From Ruminococcus sp. (GTDB lineage Bacteria; Bacillota; Clostridia; Oscillospirales; Ruminococcaceae), in assembly GCF_024691275.1 (NCBI RefSeq), contig NZ_JAILNU010000065.1, forward strand, positions 1 through 64,000: a stretch of 64,000 bases of DNA. Reading direction: 5' to 3'. Shown piece by piece: positions 43,467-53,600 of the stretch (positions are counted from its first letter, which is position 1; the number at the start of each line of letters is the position of its first letter). The notes under the pieces are model-generated. The model searched no databases. It was not told the DNA's origin and saw nothing but the letters and a program-made list of their open reading frames with translations. The translations under genes and the position numbers were made by a program.

Positions 43467-45518
43467 ATGAAGCTGACCACCAAAATACTATCCGCGATCA
43501 CCGCAGCGGCAATATCTGCGGGAACTTCCCCATTGTTCCCCGCAGCCGCCAATGCAGCAGATACTATGGCAGTAAAACTGCCGAACTGGATACCGCAAGA
43601 CTTTGAATCCGCTCTTGAATTCCGCAATACATATGGTGATACACATATACAAAACGGCTGTTTATGCGTTTTGTTTACCGAGTCATCGAAAGAAGTGGAA
43701 CTACCTGACGACGAAAAAGTACGCTATACCGTCTGCGAAAACGAATATGCCGATTACGGCGATCATACAGAAACGCTCTCAAACGTGTTTGCGAAGGAGA
43801 TATTCCACGAGACCTTCACTGTCCCAGATGAAATGGGAACTTCCGACCTGCAATTCGAGGTTGTGGTTTATCTTCCCGAAATATCGGGAAGATTCGATGT
43901 CACACTGTACGATGCGACAAAAAAATACGTGAACTGCATCATGCCTACATATTCTTTCTGGACAGACGGCAATTATACTATAACAGAGACCGATCTTCAC
44001 GGCTGAGTGCCTGACTGTATGACAGAATTCAAGGACTACCGCGAAAAACACGGTGATATCGCCGTAGTTGACAATTACGTGACATTCTGTCTGGAAACCG
44101 CAGGCGGTACGAACTATTCATGGACAAATACCAGCAATTACGACTACGGCGAGGGAATATTCGGCAGTTACAGCCAGTTTAACTGTTCCGAAGTTGCTGT
44201 ATCACCGCCTCCAGGTTCGCCCGAGTACGTTGTTGATGTAAATCAGGCCGATAATGATGGTCTCGCCAACTTATCGTGGAGCTATGCTCCTCGTCACGCT
44301 TCAGAAAAGGTCGCAAAAGTACTGAATGCTGACTGTATGATAACCGATAATACCAAAACCGTGCTCCTGCCCGAAATGGTGCGCATAAAAATAGTCGATG
44401 CCGATACAGGCGAGCTTCTCACAGACCCTGTTCCGCAGATAACTCCACAGATAAAGGTCAGCGAAGACGGCATCTATGTAGATCATTCATTTGAATTCGA
44501 CTCCAATCCATACATCTGGAACGACGATATACACCTGAACTCAGACTACTTCAAGCTTGAACTCAAACAGAACAATATCCCTGACGGGTACACCCTTCCC
44601 GAGGACTTTGAGGAAGTCACGAAATACGTCAACGGCGCTATGGATATAGTCTTTAAGCTGAAAAAAAGCCAAACAGACCTTCCGACAGGCGCAACGCGCA
44701 TAACCCTGTTGGACAGCACTACAGGCAAGCCCGTGCCGAATTATGTCCTCGTGAACCGTCCGTACTCTTTCAGGATCGACATACGTATCCGCGATATGTA
44801 CACAGGTCCGATATATACTGTAAATTCCAATCCGTGTACTTATGTCGACAATCTTGCTGCTGTCTATAAAGATGCGGACAGCTTCACTTTCAGCTGTGAC
44901 GAGCAGCCCGAGATCACAGTAAATGATAACGACTCTATGGAGATTGTACTAAGGATAAAGCCAGACAGGATCGGCGACGTGAACAGCGACGGCATATTCA
45001 GTCTCTCCGATCTGGTAATGCTGCAAAGATGGCTGCTGGGAAGAACTGATGCCAAGCTTACCAACTGGGAGGCAGCAGATTTCTGCAAGGACGACAAGAT
45101 AGATGTGTTTGACCTCTGTCTTATGAGAAAAGCTCTTTTGATAAAAGGCAATGTGCCTTATGCTCTCAGCGTTATCTTATCAGGCGGAGTAGAGGGCATA
45201 TTCAAAGAGTACAAGGTCTACAGCAAAGACGACGGGTATTTTCTTTCATATTACAATAGGCAAAGCCGCATGAAAGAACCTTTAGTCATAGAATTATCCG
45301 AGGAAGAATACCATAAACTGATGTCGCTGGACTATTCAAAGTATATCTCATATGAAGACTATGACAAATACAGCCCGACAATTTCAGATGCAATATATTC
45401 CCTCGGAAGTATCTCCTGTGTCAACGGATATGACCTTGATCTCAACCATAACGTCGGCAGTCTTATCAAAAGGCTGGAAGACATCGTAATAGATTACACA
45501 AGGAATCAAAAGATATAA
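43467..45518 (+). pseudogene. secreted dockerin protein split by an in-frame TGA
   Basis: One reading frame from the ATG at 43467 (AAAGGAGGG upstream) to the stop at 45516-45518 is interrupted only by a TGA at 44004-44006; codons before and after are in the same frame and both parts look coding (about 179 and 503 codons). The first part has a signal peptide (MKLTTKILSAITAAAISAG) and two beta-rich segments; the second contains more beta domain, a dockerin (GDVNSDGIFSLSDLVMLQR... DKIDVFDLCLMRKAL) and a unique C-terminal domain of about 120 residues rich in Tyr, Asp and Lys. A nonsense mutation or sequence error is most likely; readthrough is possible. The overall protein, about 683 aa, was not recognised. 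Confidence 0.7.
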
Positions 45519-45538
45519 CAATAGTATAAAGCGTTATA

Positions 45539-45574
45539 TAAGGCGGTATCACCAAAAGCTGTGATACCGCCTTA
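45539..45574 (+). terminator. intrinsic terminator after the split dockerin gene
   Basis: Perfect 14-base arms TAAGGCGGTATCAC and GTGATACCGCCTTA with an eight-base loop. The trailing sequence (TTAATTG) is only weakly T-rich. Confidence 0.75.
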
Positions 45575-45667
45575 TTAATTGAAAAGCTGCAAACGAACAT
45601 GAACATCACGCTCAACAAAGGTGCAACCAATTTTGGTGATTGCCGTTAGTTTTTTACTTATTGTTCA

Positions 45668-45696
45668 TTGATTTTTCAGTAAAAATATGATACAAT
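45668..45696 (+). promoter_or_regulatory. promoter of the second diguanylate cyclase gene
   Basis: TTGATT and TACAAT with 17-base spacing, about 85 bases before the ATG at 45782. Confidence 0.6.
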
Positions 45697-45781
45697 TAAT
45701 ATGATAAAAATCCCCCTTTTGAGGGATCACATATATTTCACGGTAATAAACGGCTATATACTGGAAATCTTTGGAGGAACT

Positions 45782-47431
45782 ATGAAAAAATCATCTCATT
45801 CCGGATTGCTTATGCTGTCAGACATAGCTACGCCGTTCCTGACGCTTTTCATTGTTATATTTGTGTATATCTTCTTTTGTCCGCCAAGCAGCCACCCCGA
45901 TAATGAAGTTATAGATATGACAAAAGGCTGGATCAGTCAGGACGGACAGGCAATCTCAATACACAACCTGCCAAAAGGTGATCTTGTTCTGACGCAAAGC
46001 ATTAAGGATATCCAAAAGTATAATCAGAGCATTTGCCTGAAAAGCTCCGATACATGGCTCGAAATAGCATTTGACGGTCAGACTGCCTACAAGTATGCAC
46101 CTGTACAGGCGCCTATCTTCGGCGCGTCATACGGTATGTATGTACATATGGTCTCCATACCTACCGATGCATCAGAGATCACATTGACGCTGCACCCTAT
46201 TTACAAGGATAAAACTGCGAATATATCGTCTATCTGTATCGAAGATGCTGCCTTATTCATTGCGGACGTATACCATCAGGGTATGTTTAATTTCTTCCTG
46301 TGCATCATCATCGTCGCATTCGGAATAGTCATGATGATAATGGGTCTGACCACACGAAGACTGAACGAAAGCAAAATGCTGAACTTCTTCTCGCTCAGTT
46401 CATTTGCAATACTGGTAGGTACATGGTCGTCAAACGACACATATCTTCTTCAGACCTTTACCAATCACCCTGAGATGGTGAAAATGCTCAGCTATCTGTG
46501 CCTTATTTTTATCGCTTATCCGCCTGTATCCTTCATGGCAAGCGCGACCGAAAACAAGCACACGAAGTTCCTGCCTGCAATGGTCGTACTCATTGCGCTT
46601 AATCTCGGAGCTAATATGCTCCTTTCGTGCTTCGGCATATTCGACCCGCATGATATGCTCATATTGTCACATATTAATATAGGTGTGGCAATGGTCATGG
46701 TTATCCTGCTTATGGTAAAGGCTATCCGCAGAAAGAGCCTGAATAAATTCTTCATAAAGATGACGCTGTTAGGTATGACCGCGGCTTTGCTTGGTGTCAG
46801 CATAGACCTTGTACGCTTCTGGACGGACAAGAACGGATCATACGGTGCAAGTCCGTACACAAAGCTCGGTGTGCTCATCTTCATCTTCCTTGAAGGCGCA
46901 TACCTTATAAAGGAACGAGGCCGTCTTGCTGTTGAACGCGAACGAGCTGAACTCATGGAGAAAATGGCTTACACCGACGGACTTACCGAGCTCGCCAACC
47001 GTGCTGCTTTCCACGAGAAGGAAACTGCAATAAGCAGCGAAAAGAAGCCCTGCTTCATCGTTCAGCTGGATATCAACTACCTGAAAACAGTCAACGATAA
47101 ATACGGTCATGCCGAAGGCGACAAACACATAATCGCAGCCGCTGACTCTATCCGCGAAAGCTTCTCGGATATCGGCACCTGCTACAGAACAGGCGGCGAT
47201 GAATTCATCGTCATTGCGGTCAATACCAACGAATCTGCTGTCAGACAGGCTCTCGACAAGCTTGAAAAGGCTGCTGCAAAGTACAACCAGAAGGAAGACC
47301 CACCTGTACCGCTTGAACTGGCTTACGGCTACGCGGAATATATCCCCGAAAAAGATGTGCTGGAAGCCGCAGAAAAGCTCGCCGATGAGCGTATGTACGT
47401 CAAAAAGCGCAGAATGAAAGAGGGAAAATAA
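45782..47431 (+). CDS. membrane diguanylate cyclase with multi-helix sensor
   Basis: About 549 aa. The start at 45782 follows TTTGGAGGA; the upstream frame lacks a ribosome site. One N-terminal helix (about 15-35) is followed by an extracellular beta-rich domain (about 36-180) and seven hydrophobic helices (about 190-385), the layout of 7TMR-DISM sensors. A cytoplasmic GGDEF domain fills the last 150 residues (GGDEFIVIAV). It should make cyclic di-GMP. It lies directly upstream of the giant-adhesin operon, with its own terminator in between, so regulatory association is only positional. Confidence 0.88.
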   Translation: MKKSSHSGLLMLSDIATPFLTLFIVIFVYIFFCPPSSHPDNEVIDMTKGWISQDGQAISIHNLPKGDLVLTQSIKDIQKYNQSICLKSSDTWLEIAFDGQTAYKYAPVQAPIFGASYGMYVHMVSIPTDASEITLTLHPIYKDKTANISSICIEDAALFIADVYHQGMFNFFLCIIIVAFGIVMMIMGLTTRRLNESKMLNFFSLSSFAILVGTWSSNDTYLLQTFTNHPEMVKMLSYLCLIFIAYPPVSFMASATENKHTKFLPAMVVLIALNLGANMLLSCFGIFDPHDMLILSHINIGVAMVMVILLMVKAIRRKSLNKFFIKMTLLGMTAALLGVSIDLVRFWTDKNGSYGASPYTKLGVLIFIFLEGAYLIKERGRLAVERERAELMEKMAYTDGLTELANRAAFHEKETAISSEKKPCFIVQLDINYLKTVNDKYGHAEGDKHIIAAADSIRESFSDIGTCYRTGGDEFIVIAVNTNESAVRQALDKLEKAAAKYNQKEDPPVPLELAYGYAEYIPEKDVLEAAEKLADERMYVKKRRMKEGK

Positions 47432-47449
47432 CAACACATGATATATCAG

Positions 47450-47478
47450 GAAGGCAGCTTGTGCTGCCTTCTTTTTTA
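47450..47478 (+). terminator. intrinsic terminator after the second diguanylate cyclase gene
   Basis: GAAGGCAGC and GCTGCCTTC with a TTGT loop and a TTTTTTATTC tail, 20 bases after the stop codon. It separates this gene from the surface operon. Confidence 0.9.
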
Positions 47479-47580
47479 TTCATGGTTTTTTCTGAGATCA
47501 CTGATGCAGCAAGTTATTTTCTTGGTGTATAATACTAATAGTTTATTTTAGCATATATTGTAAACTTTTAGTGAAACTGC

Positions 47581-47609
47581 TTGTATAAACTTTAGGTTTA
47601 TGTTATAAT
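47581..47609 (+). promoter_or_regulatory. promoter of the surface-protein operon
   Basis: TTGTAT and a consensus TATAAT with 17-base spacing, about 75 bases before the first gene. No further promoter or terminator was seen before 61.1 kb, so the four genes are probably one transcript. Confidence 0.75.
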
Positions 47610-47682
47610 CAATATGGATAACTATGCTTTTGAGATAATTATTTTTTGTTTTATGTAAAATGTATCTACGAGGTGAGGCAGT

Positions 47683-48699
47683 ATGAAAAAACATAAATCA
47701 GACAACATATCAGCCTTTTCTGATGAAGATATAAGAAATATCCGCAGGTCAGCCATTATAAAGTTCGCTATAGTCTGCATTTTCATTGTTATCATGATCG
47801 TCTTTAATACAATAAGCTGGTTCACAATGAACACCGACGTAAAAGGCTCGGGAATGTCCATAGCCGCAAGAGGTCCCGATTATGAGATACTGGTGCTGGA
47901 AAATGGTTCTAACGGTCAATACTATGCCGATTATCATCGTTTGGTGGCGGATTCCTCCGCCGTAGTCTGGCAAATGGTTGATGCCAATAATATGGGAAAT
48001 TATAATGATACCTCAGAAAACCCGGGCATTAAACCCGGCTCTTATGGAATGGTCTCATTTTATGTAAAACCGTTGGTCAACTCTGTTGATCTTAGCTTTA
48101 ACTTTGAAATATTCGGGTATAAGTATGATAAAGATGCTGCAAATTCAGCAGATAAGATGAAACTGCTCGATTCCGATGAGTCGCCTGCTGTATTCCTTAA
48201 CGGTCATATTCTTCTATTTGAAGAAAGAACAGGTACATCTGAGGATAATTTCATTTACAGCAAACCTATCCTCTCAAATAAAGATATGCAGAGAGTTATA
48301 AGCCAAAAAACATACACGAAGAAGGCTAATGATGCTCCTACGCAAGTTGATATATACTGGATCTGGCCTACAACTCTAAGTAAGGTTATTGACGCAAGAG
48401 ATTGCACAAAAATATCTGTTACCGAAGCGCCTTTTACAAACAAGACTCCATACAGCGAATCATCAGGCACAAATGCTTATAACGAAGTCGTTGACAATAT
48501 CAGGACTTTTCCCGATTATTACTGTAAGGGCGTGAACCGTCCTGCTAATACGAGTGCGATGCTTTCTGAGGCAACAATAGTTACAGATTATGATAAATAC
48601 GGAGATTACTACGATCAGGCAGATAATGATATTGGAATGGGTGTCGATTTTATCCTGTTAAAATTATCTGTTTCGCAAGTGTCTTCCTCCGGGGAGTGA
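47683..48699 (+). CDS. membrane-anchored surface protein, TasA-like N terminus
   Basis: A 338-aa protein with a short charged N terminus (about 25 residues), a transmembrane helix (about 27-46) and an extracellular body. Immediately after the helix comes NTISWFTMNTDVKG, which recalls the S-x-A-W-F-T segment at the start of TasA/camelysin-like fibre proteins that follow a SipW-processed signal. The rest is beta-rich with no recognised domain. It is the first gene of the operon; the next gene starts four bases past its stop region. Function unknown; a fibre subunit or scaffold for the giant protein is an inference. Confidence 0.6.
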   Translation: MKKHKSDNISAFSDEDIRNIRRSAIIKFAIVCIFIVIMIVFNTISWFTMNTDVKGSGMSIAARGPDYEILVLENGSNGQYYADYHRLVADSSAVVWQMVDANNMGNYNDTSENPGIKPGSYGMVSFYVKPLVNSVDLSFNFEIFGYKYDKDAANSADKMKLLDSDESPAVFLNGHILLFEERTGTSEDNFIYSKPILSNKDMQRVISQKTYTKKANDAPTQVDIYWIWPTTLSKVIDARDCTKISVTEAPFTNKTPYSESSGTNAYNEVVDNIRTFPDYYCKGVNRPANTSAMLSEATIVTDYDKYGDYYDQADNDIGMGVDFILLKLSVSQVSSSGE

Positions 48700-48704
48700 T
48701 ACAA

Positions 48705-49508
48705 GTGAATAAAATTCTCGAAAAATTCAGAAAAATGAAAACAAGTCAGAAAATAGAGTTCTTACTTGCATCACTTTGTACTATCTCCTTTTTAATAGGA
48801 ATGCCTGTCTGGGCTTGGTTTTCAGGCGAGAACAAAATGGAGACTATGACAAAGATAAAAGAACCCGAAAATCTCGACATAAGAGCCGGTCACTATCATT
48901 CTATTATAAATTTTGAACTCAGCGATATCAGTATTGAAGATATGTATGACACAGCAAATAATGTCTCAAAACCTGAATATCGTGTATTCAGCGTAAGTGC
49001 AGGTGACTATAGGATACCATATAAGCTACAGCTTGCACATACAACAAATATCCCGTTCAAGTATTCAATATATAAAGCAACAGAGGTCGATTCAGCCGGA
49101 ACAAATACTGTTGCATATAAACCAATTTATAAGGATCCTGATGACCCTACAACAAACGGCAGAAACTACTATTATCAGATCGGTGAAGAAGTCACTCTTT
49201 CAGCTCTTAACGGAGATGAAACAAACGAAGTATATTACGGCAGACAAATCGCAAAAAATGGAGATGCCTGCTATATCAAGACCTATGAGGACGAAAACGA
49301 TGAACCTGAAATATATGCAGTTCCCGTGTATCTGCAATCGGAAACTATAACGCCGACCGAGAAGGGCGAGGAAGCACATGATTACTTCATTCTGAAAATA
49401 GAGTGGGATCATGAAAACTCAGCAACGAATTTTACCAACTGGAATAAGGCGGAAAACAACAAAGAAACAGATATTATCTATATCACAGCAAGCCGAAGCA
49501 CAGGCTGA
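48705..49508 (+). CDS. membrane-anchored surface protein, second TasA-like subunit
   Basis: About 267 aa. The start is taken at the GTG at 48705, with GGGGAG eight bases upstream; another GTG at 48696 overlaps the previous stop. A hydrophobic helix (about residues 18-40) is followed directly by VWAWFSGENKME, again like the W-F-S/T start of TasA-type mature proteins, and a beta-rich ectodomain of about 220 residues. Not recognised beyond that. It overlaps or abuts both neighbours, which indicates co-translation. Confidence 0.6.
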   Translation: MNKILEKFRKMKTSQKIEFLLASLCTISFLIGMPVWAWFSGENKMETMTKIKEPENLDIRAGHYHSIINFELSDISIEDMYDTANNVSKPEYRVFSVSAGDYRIPYKLQLAHTTNIPFKYSIYKATEVDSAGTNTVAYKPIYKDPDDPTTNGRNYYYQIGEEVTLSALNGDETNEVYYGRQIAKNGDACYIKTYEDENDEPEIYAVPVYLQSETITPTEKGEEAHDYFILKIEWDHENSATNFTNWNKAENNKETDIIYITASRSTG

Positions 49509-49527
49509 TGAAAACGAGGTGAAGATC

Positions 49528-50619
49528 ATGGAAAAAATACTGAAAACGTTAAGAAAGCACTGGACGAGAGTTTGGCTGATAGCCATTCTGTTGATCTCAG
49601 GCGGCGTTTATGTGACCTATTCGATCTATACAGAGGTATCATCTGTAAAACGCGTTGTTTCGACACAGGCTTCACCTGTTGATATGTTCTCATCAAACTG
49701 TATGCGCCCAGATATTTCGAGCAGACGGCTTTCTTCGGCTGAATACAGCATTACAGTATGTAATTTCGATCAGGACAAGCCGACTATATATAACCCTTCA
49801 ACTATCAGCTACACACTTCACGCTGAACTTCAAGTGGGAGAAAATCATACTAATCTGGCAACATATCTCGCTGCTCTGGATCAAACAAATGCTGAGCAGA
49901 AAGCCAAATATGACAGCTACTTAGGAAAAGCTGAATTATACTTTATATACAAAACAGAGGACGATGCAACAGGAGCAGTTGCAAGATCAGCGAACGGTTT
50001 TACTCCCAACAACGGCTTTACAGTAAATCTGGATTCTGATACTCTTGCACCTCAGAAGTCTTCTGTCGATATGTATAAAGTTGAAATAGACAGTTCTTCA
50101 ATCAATGATCCCGACACTGACATTTTTGTCCATGTTTGGGCAGTTCCGACACCTCCGACCACACTCAGGACTATCGAAACAAGATTGTATGGTGCGGCAT
50201 CTTCATCAAATACAGCCACATGGACAGGAACATTTATCGAAACAGACTGTGCTGCCGTTGATTATGACTTCTATAACTATGTTATTACAGGCAGCGGCGA
50301 GGGAACGGTCGATATCTTATGGGATCCAAGCAAATTCAATATAAACGAATTTTTCTTCAACGAGTCCCTTTCAGGCAATACATTTGTCGGCAGGAATACT
50401 CCCACAGAGATCGCAGGATCTGATACGAAGTACGGAAGCGAAAAATATGACGGAAAATATGTCGGCTGGAGCAAGATAACTCTCAGCGTCGGAGCTGTCA
50501 ACTCAAAAAACAGATATGAACTACAGCTATATAAGACTGCATCGGACTCTCTTACGGGAGTTTCCTATACGGGTGACAATGCAGCGACAAAATATATCGA
50601 CTGCTTCTTCAACACATAA
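49528..50619 (+). CDS. membrane-anchored surface protein, third operon subunit
   Basis: About 363 aa from the ATG at 49528 (GAGGTGAAG upstream); the frame is open to 49411 but that part overlaps the previous gene. A single N-terminal helix (about 12-32, VWLIAILLISGGVYVTYSIY) precedes an extracellular beta-rich body with Thr/Ser-rich segments. Unlike the first two genes it lacks a W-F-T/S motif after the helix. No domain was recognised. It sits directly before the giant gene. Confidence 0.6.
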   Translation: MEKILKTLRKHWTRVWLIAILLISGGVYVTYSIYTEVSSVKRVVSTQASPVDMFSSNCMRPDISSRRLSSAEYSITVCNFDQDKPTIYNPSTISYTLHAELQVGENHTNLATYLAALDQTNAEQKAKYDSYLGKAELYFIYKTEDDATGAVARSANGFTPNNGFTVNLDSDTLAPQKSSVDMYKVEIDSSSINDPDTDIFVHVWAVPTPPTTLRTIETRLYGAASSSNTATWTGTFIETDCAAVDYDFYNYVITGSGEGTVDILWDPSKFNINEFFFNESLSGNTFVGRNTPTEIAGSDTKYGSEKYDGKYVGWSKITLSVGAVNSKNRYELQLYKTASDSLTGVSYTGDNAATKYIDCFFNT

Positions 50620-50682
50620 ATCCAATGATTATAAGCCGATATTCCATAAAGAACTTTCCGTGAATACAAGAGTGGTGATAAT

Positions 50683-53600
50683 ATGAAATTATCTTTCAAT
50701 AAAAAAGCAAAGAAAAGGATAATAAGTCTCACAACTGCCTTTGCTATAATAACTAATGCTTTTCCGTTAGGAGAACTGTCAGGTATAATATCGCCTTTGA
50801 TCTCTCTGAAAGCAAAAGCAGCAGAATTCCTGCCTGCCGATGAAATTTCTGCGGACGGTCTTGCACATTTCAAAGCATTAACATTTGGAGCTTCTCCGAC
50901 TTATGCTCCGACTACGGGTGCAGAAGAATTTGAAAACACCGCTAATAGCTATGTTGCATATAATTCAGCTGCAAATAATTATACTATTTCTTTTGGTGAC
51001 ACATCCCTGTTTATAGATTACTGCTGGCATTATAGCAATACAGACGGCTTTGCAGCCTCACACTGCAATGATACTCTGATAATCGGTTTCGTCGGCGGCA
51101 GCGAATTATCGGACGATTTCGTCGGATTGGGTACTTCCGATTCTCCGTTCGGCGGAATGCTAAGATTTGGTGGCGAGAACTATCAGTTCAACGCTCACAG
51201 AGCTTTGTTCAATTATGTATATGATTCGGTAGAACTTCTGGTCGATGCAACAGGAGCTGCGGAAAATCTTGTTATCAAAAGGCTGTCAAATGTTGGCGCA
51301 AGCGAGAGCTCCCCTCTTCTGGCAGACCATGTACGCCATGATACAAGAGAAGGAAAATCGTCGGCTCAATGGCAGATCGAATTGAATACTTCAAACGCTA
51401 AGACCTATTCGGGTGTTATTGGAGAAACTGAAAGTAATACCGTTGTAAAACTGAATTATACGAACAATTCATCTGCTGATATCGCATCTTCTTCTGATGC
51501 AGGTGAGATCTGCGGAACGATGCAAAGCGGCTCATCAATAGAACTGACCTATTCCGCAGCAAGCGGTCATGCCATTACTTCATCAGGCGGCAACGCAGGC
51601 GGTCTTGTGGGTACTATGAATGGCTCATCGACCTTGACTGTCAAGGCAATGCCGTCCGTATCACTTAATGCTGAGTCAGCATCTGATTATGCAGGCGGTC
51701 TTGTAGGCGAACTGACTTCGGAGGCAGCGATAGATAATCAGACAGGTTCACGAATTCCTGTCAGCGGAAGTATTAAAGGCTTCAGCGGTGCGGGTGGACT
51801 GTTCGGACACTATACCAACTATACGACAGAGTTTGATCTGGCAAATTACAATAATACTGCTACCGCAGACGGAACGTATTGCGGCGGTGTTTTCGGTGTG
51901 CTTGAAAATATCAAAGATGCCTCCGCAGCATCTTTATCTCTGACAATAAAAAATACAGGCAACGCAGGAACACTCATGGCAAATTCGGGAACAACGGGTG
52001 CTAAAAGCGGATATTTCGGCGGAATCGCAGGAAAATACACCACTAATGCACTTGCGAACAGTCTGATCCTTGATAATTTGACACTGACAGCAAATGCAAA
52101 TGCTGCTTACAGTGCTTTCGGCGGAGCAATAGGAACTGTTGACTCTGCTGCTTATGTGAAGACTGTCGGTACAATAAGCGTAACTGCAAAAGGCACGACT
52201 TCATCAGCTTATTTCGGCGGTCTTGTTGGTGCAGCATCGGCAGGTAACGGCGTATTTGTTGATCTTGACAGTTTTACTTTAAATACAGGCAATGAGCAAT
52301 TTAAGGGCGGCGGTCTTGTCGGTCTGTTTAACAGGGGCGTACTGCGACTTAGCGGAACGACTACCATGACCGGCGCAAAGCCTGCAAGCGCAGCTAATTG
52401 CGGACAGCTTGTCGGCAATAATGACAACGTTCTTGTTTACGCCCCCACGTCCGGCAACTGGACATTTGTACGTTCAAGCGGTGCTAAAACAGACGACCTC
52501 GGTACATGGGGCGAGGTGGTTCGCGGAATAGATGACAGCAGTTCATCAAATACTGTTTATTTCAACAGCACAGCCCACACAGCAACAATTGCTGCCGCAA
52601 AGACTTCTATGGGCAGTACCGACGACTTCATCAGAACAGCTCTTAATATTCAGCTCAATCAGGGCAGTGGCTATGACTGCTTGCTGTTTACTTCTGGTTC
52701 TGGCAATACAAGAGCAACGCTCCTTGCGAGTAATTCCCTGTCCTTAAGTAATGATATTTCTCTTGTCGGAACGGGCATTACAGGTTTCATGCGCGATGGC
52801 GGCGCTGTTTCGGATATCGGAACATTTACAGGAACATTCGACGGAAACGATCACTCGATAACCCTTGCTATAGGCGAAAAGTATGGCAGCGGAGTTACCT
52901 CTGCTTCTACTGCCGAGGGTGTTGGTCAGATATACCGTCATCAGCATAATGGTCTGTTCGCAGTTCTCGCAGGAACGGTAAAGGAACTTACTGTTACAGG
53001 TACGATCAATGTAAACAACTGCGTTGATGGAATGAATATCGGCGGAATAGCTTCCCGCAACGGCGGCAATGTCACGCTGACAAAAGTCATTGCAAATGAA
53101 ACAGTAAACTATAATGAAAGCTCCAAAGTTACAGGAACGGAAGCTGCGGGAAAGAATATCGGCGGTTATATCGGCTTCGTGGGAACAAACGGCACTATTA
53201 CGATAAACGGTGTCAGCTCTATCGGTGCGACCTTCAATCTCAGCGGCTCCCATGAAAGCTGGAATGTTTACGGCGGTGCTATCGGAAAGATCACAGCAGG
53301 ATCATTCACGGTCAATATAGGAACAGCTGGCGATAATAATAACAAGCTGACCGACAGCCTGACCACTTCCATAACAGGCATAACTGCCGTTGGTTCAAAC
53401 AGCGACGGCGGAGGTCTTATCGGTCATATTATAAATGTAGGAAGTTACTCCGCTCGTCAGGTGAATATCAACAACCTTGCAATCAGCGGCTGTACGATAG
53501 GAAATGCTGCAAGCACAAATGGCGGCGGCTTTCTCGGCTATTCATGGCTGAACACCACCACTAACATAAACGGCGTTACAGCAAGCGGTACTATCAATAA

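Noticed and set aside
44004-44006. TGA as a selenocysteine codon
   Set aside because: No SECIS-like hairpin was seen directly downstream and selenocysteine in a secreted dockerin protein would be unusual; a nonsense mutation is simpler.
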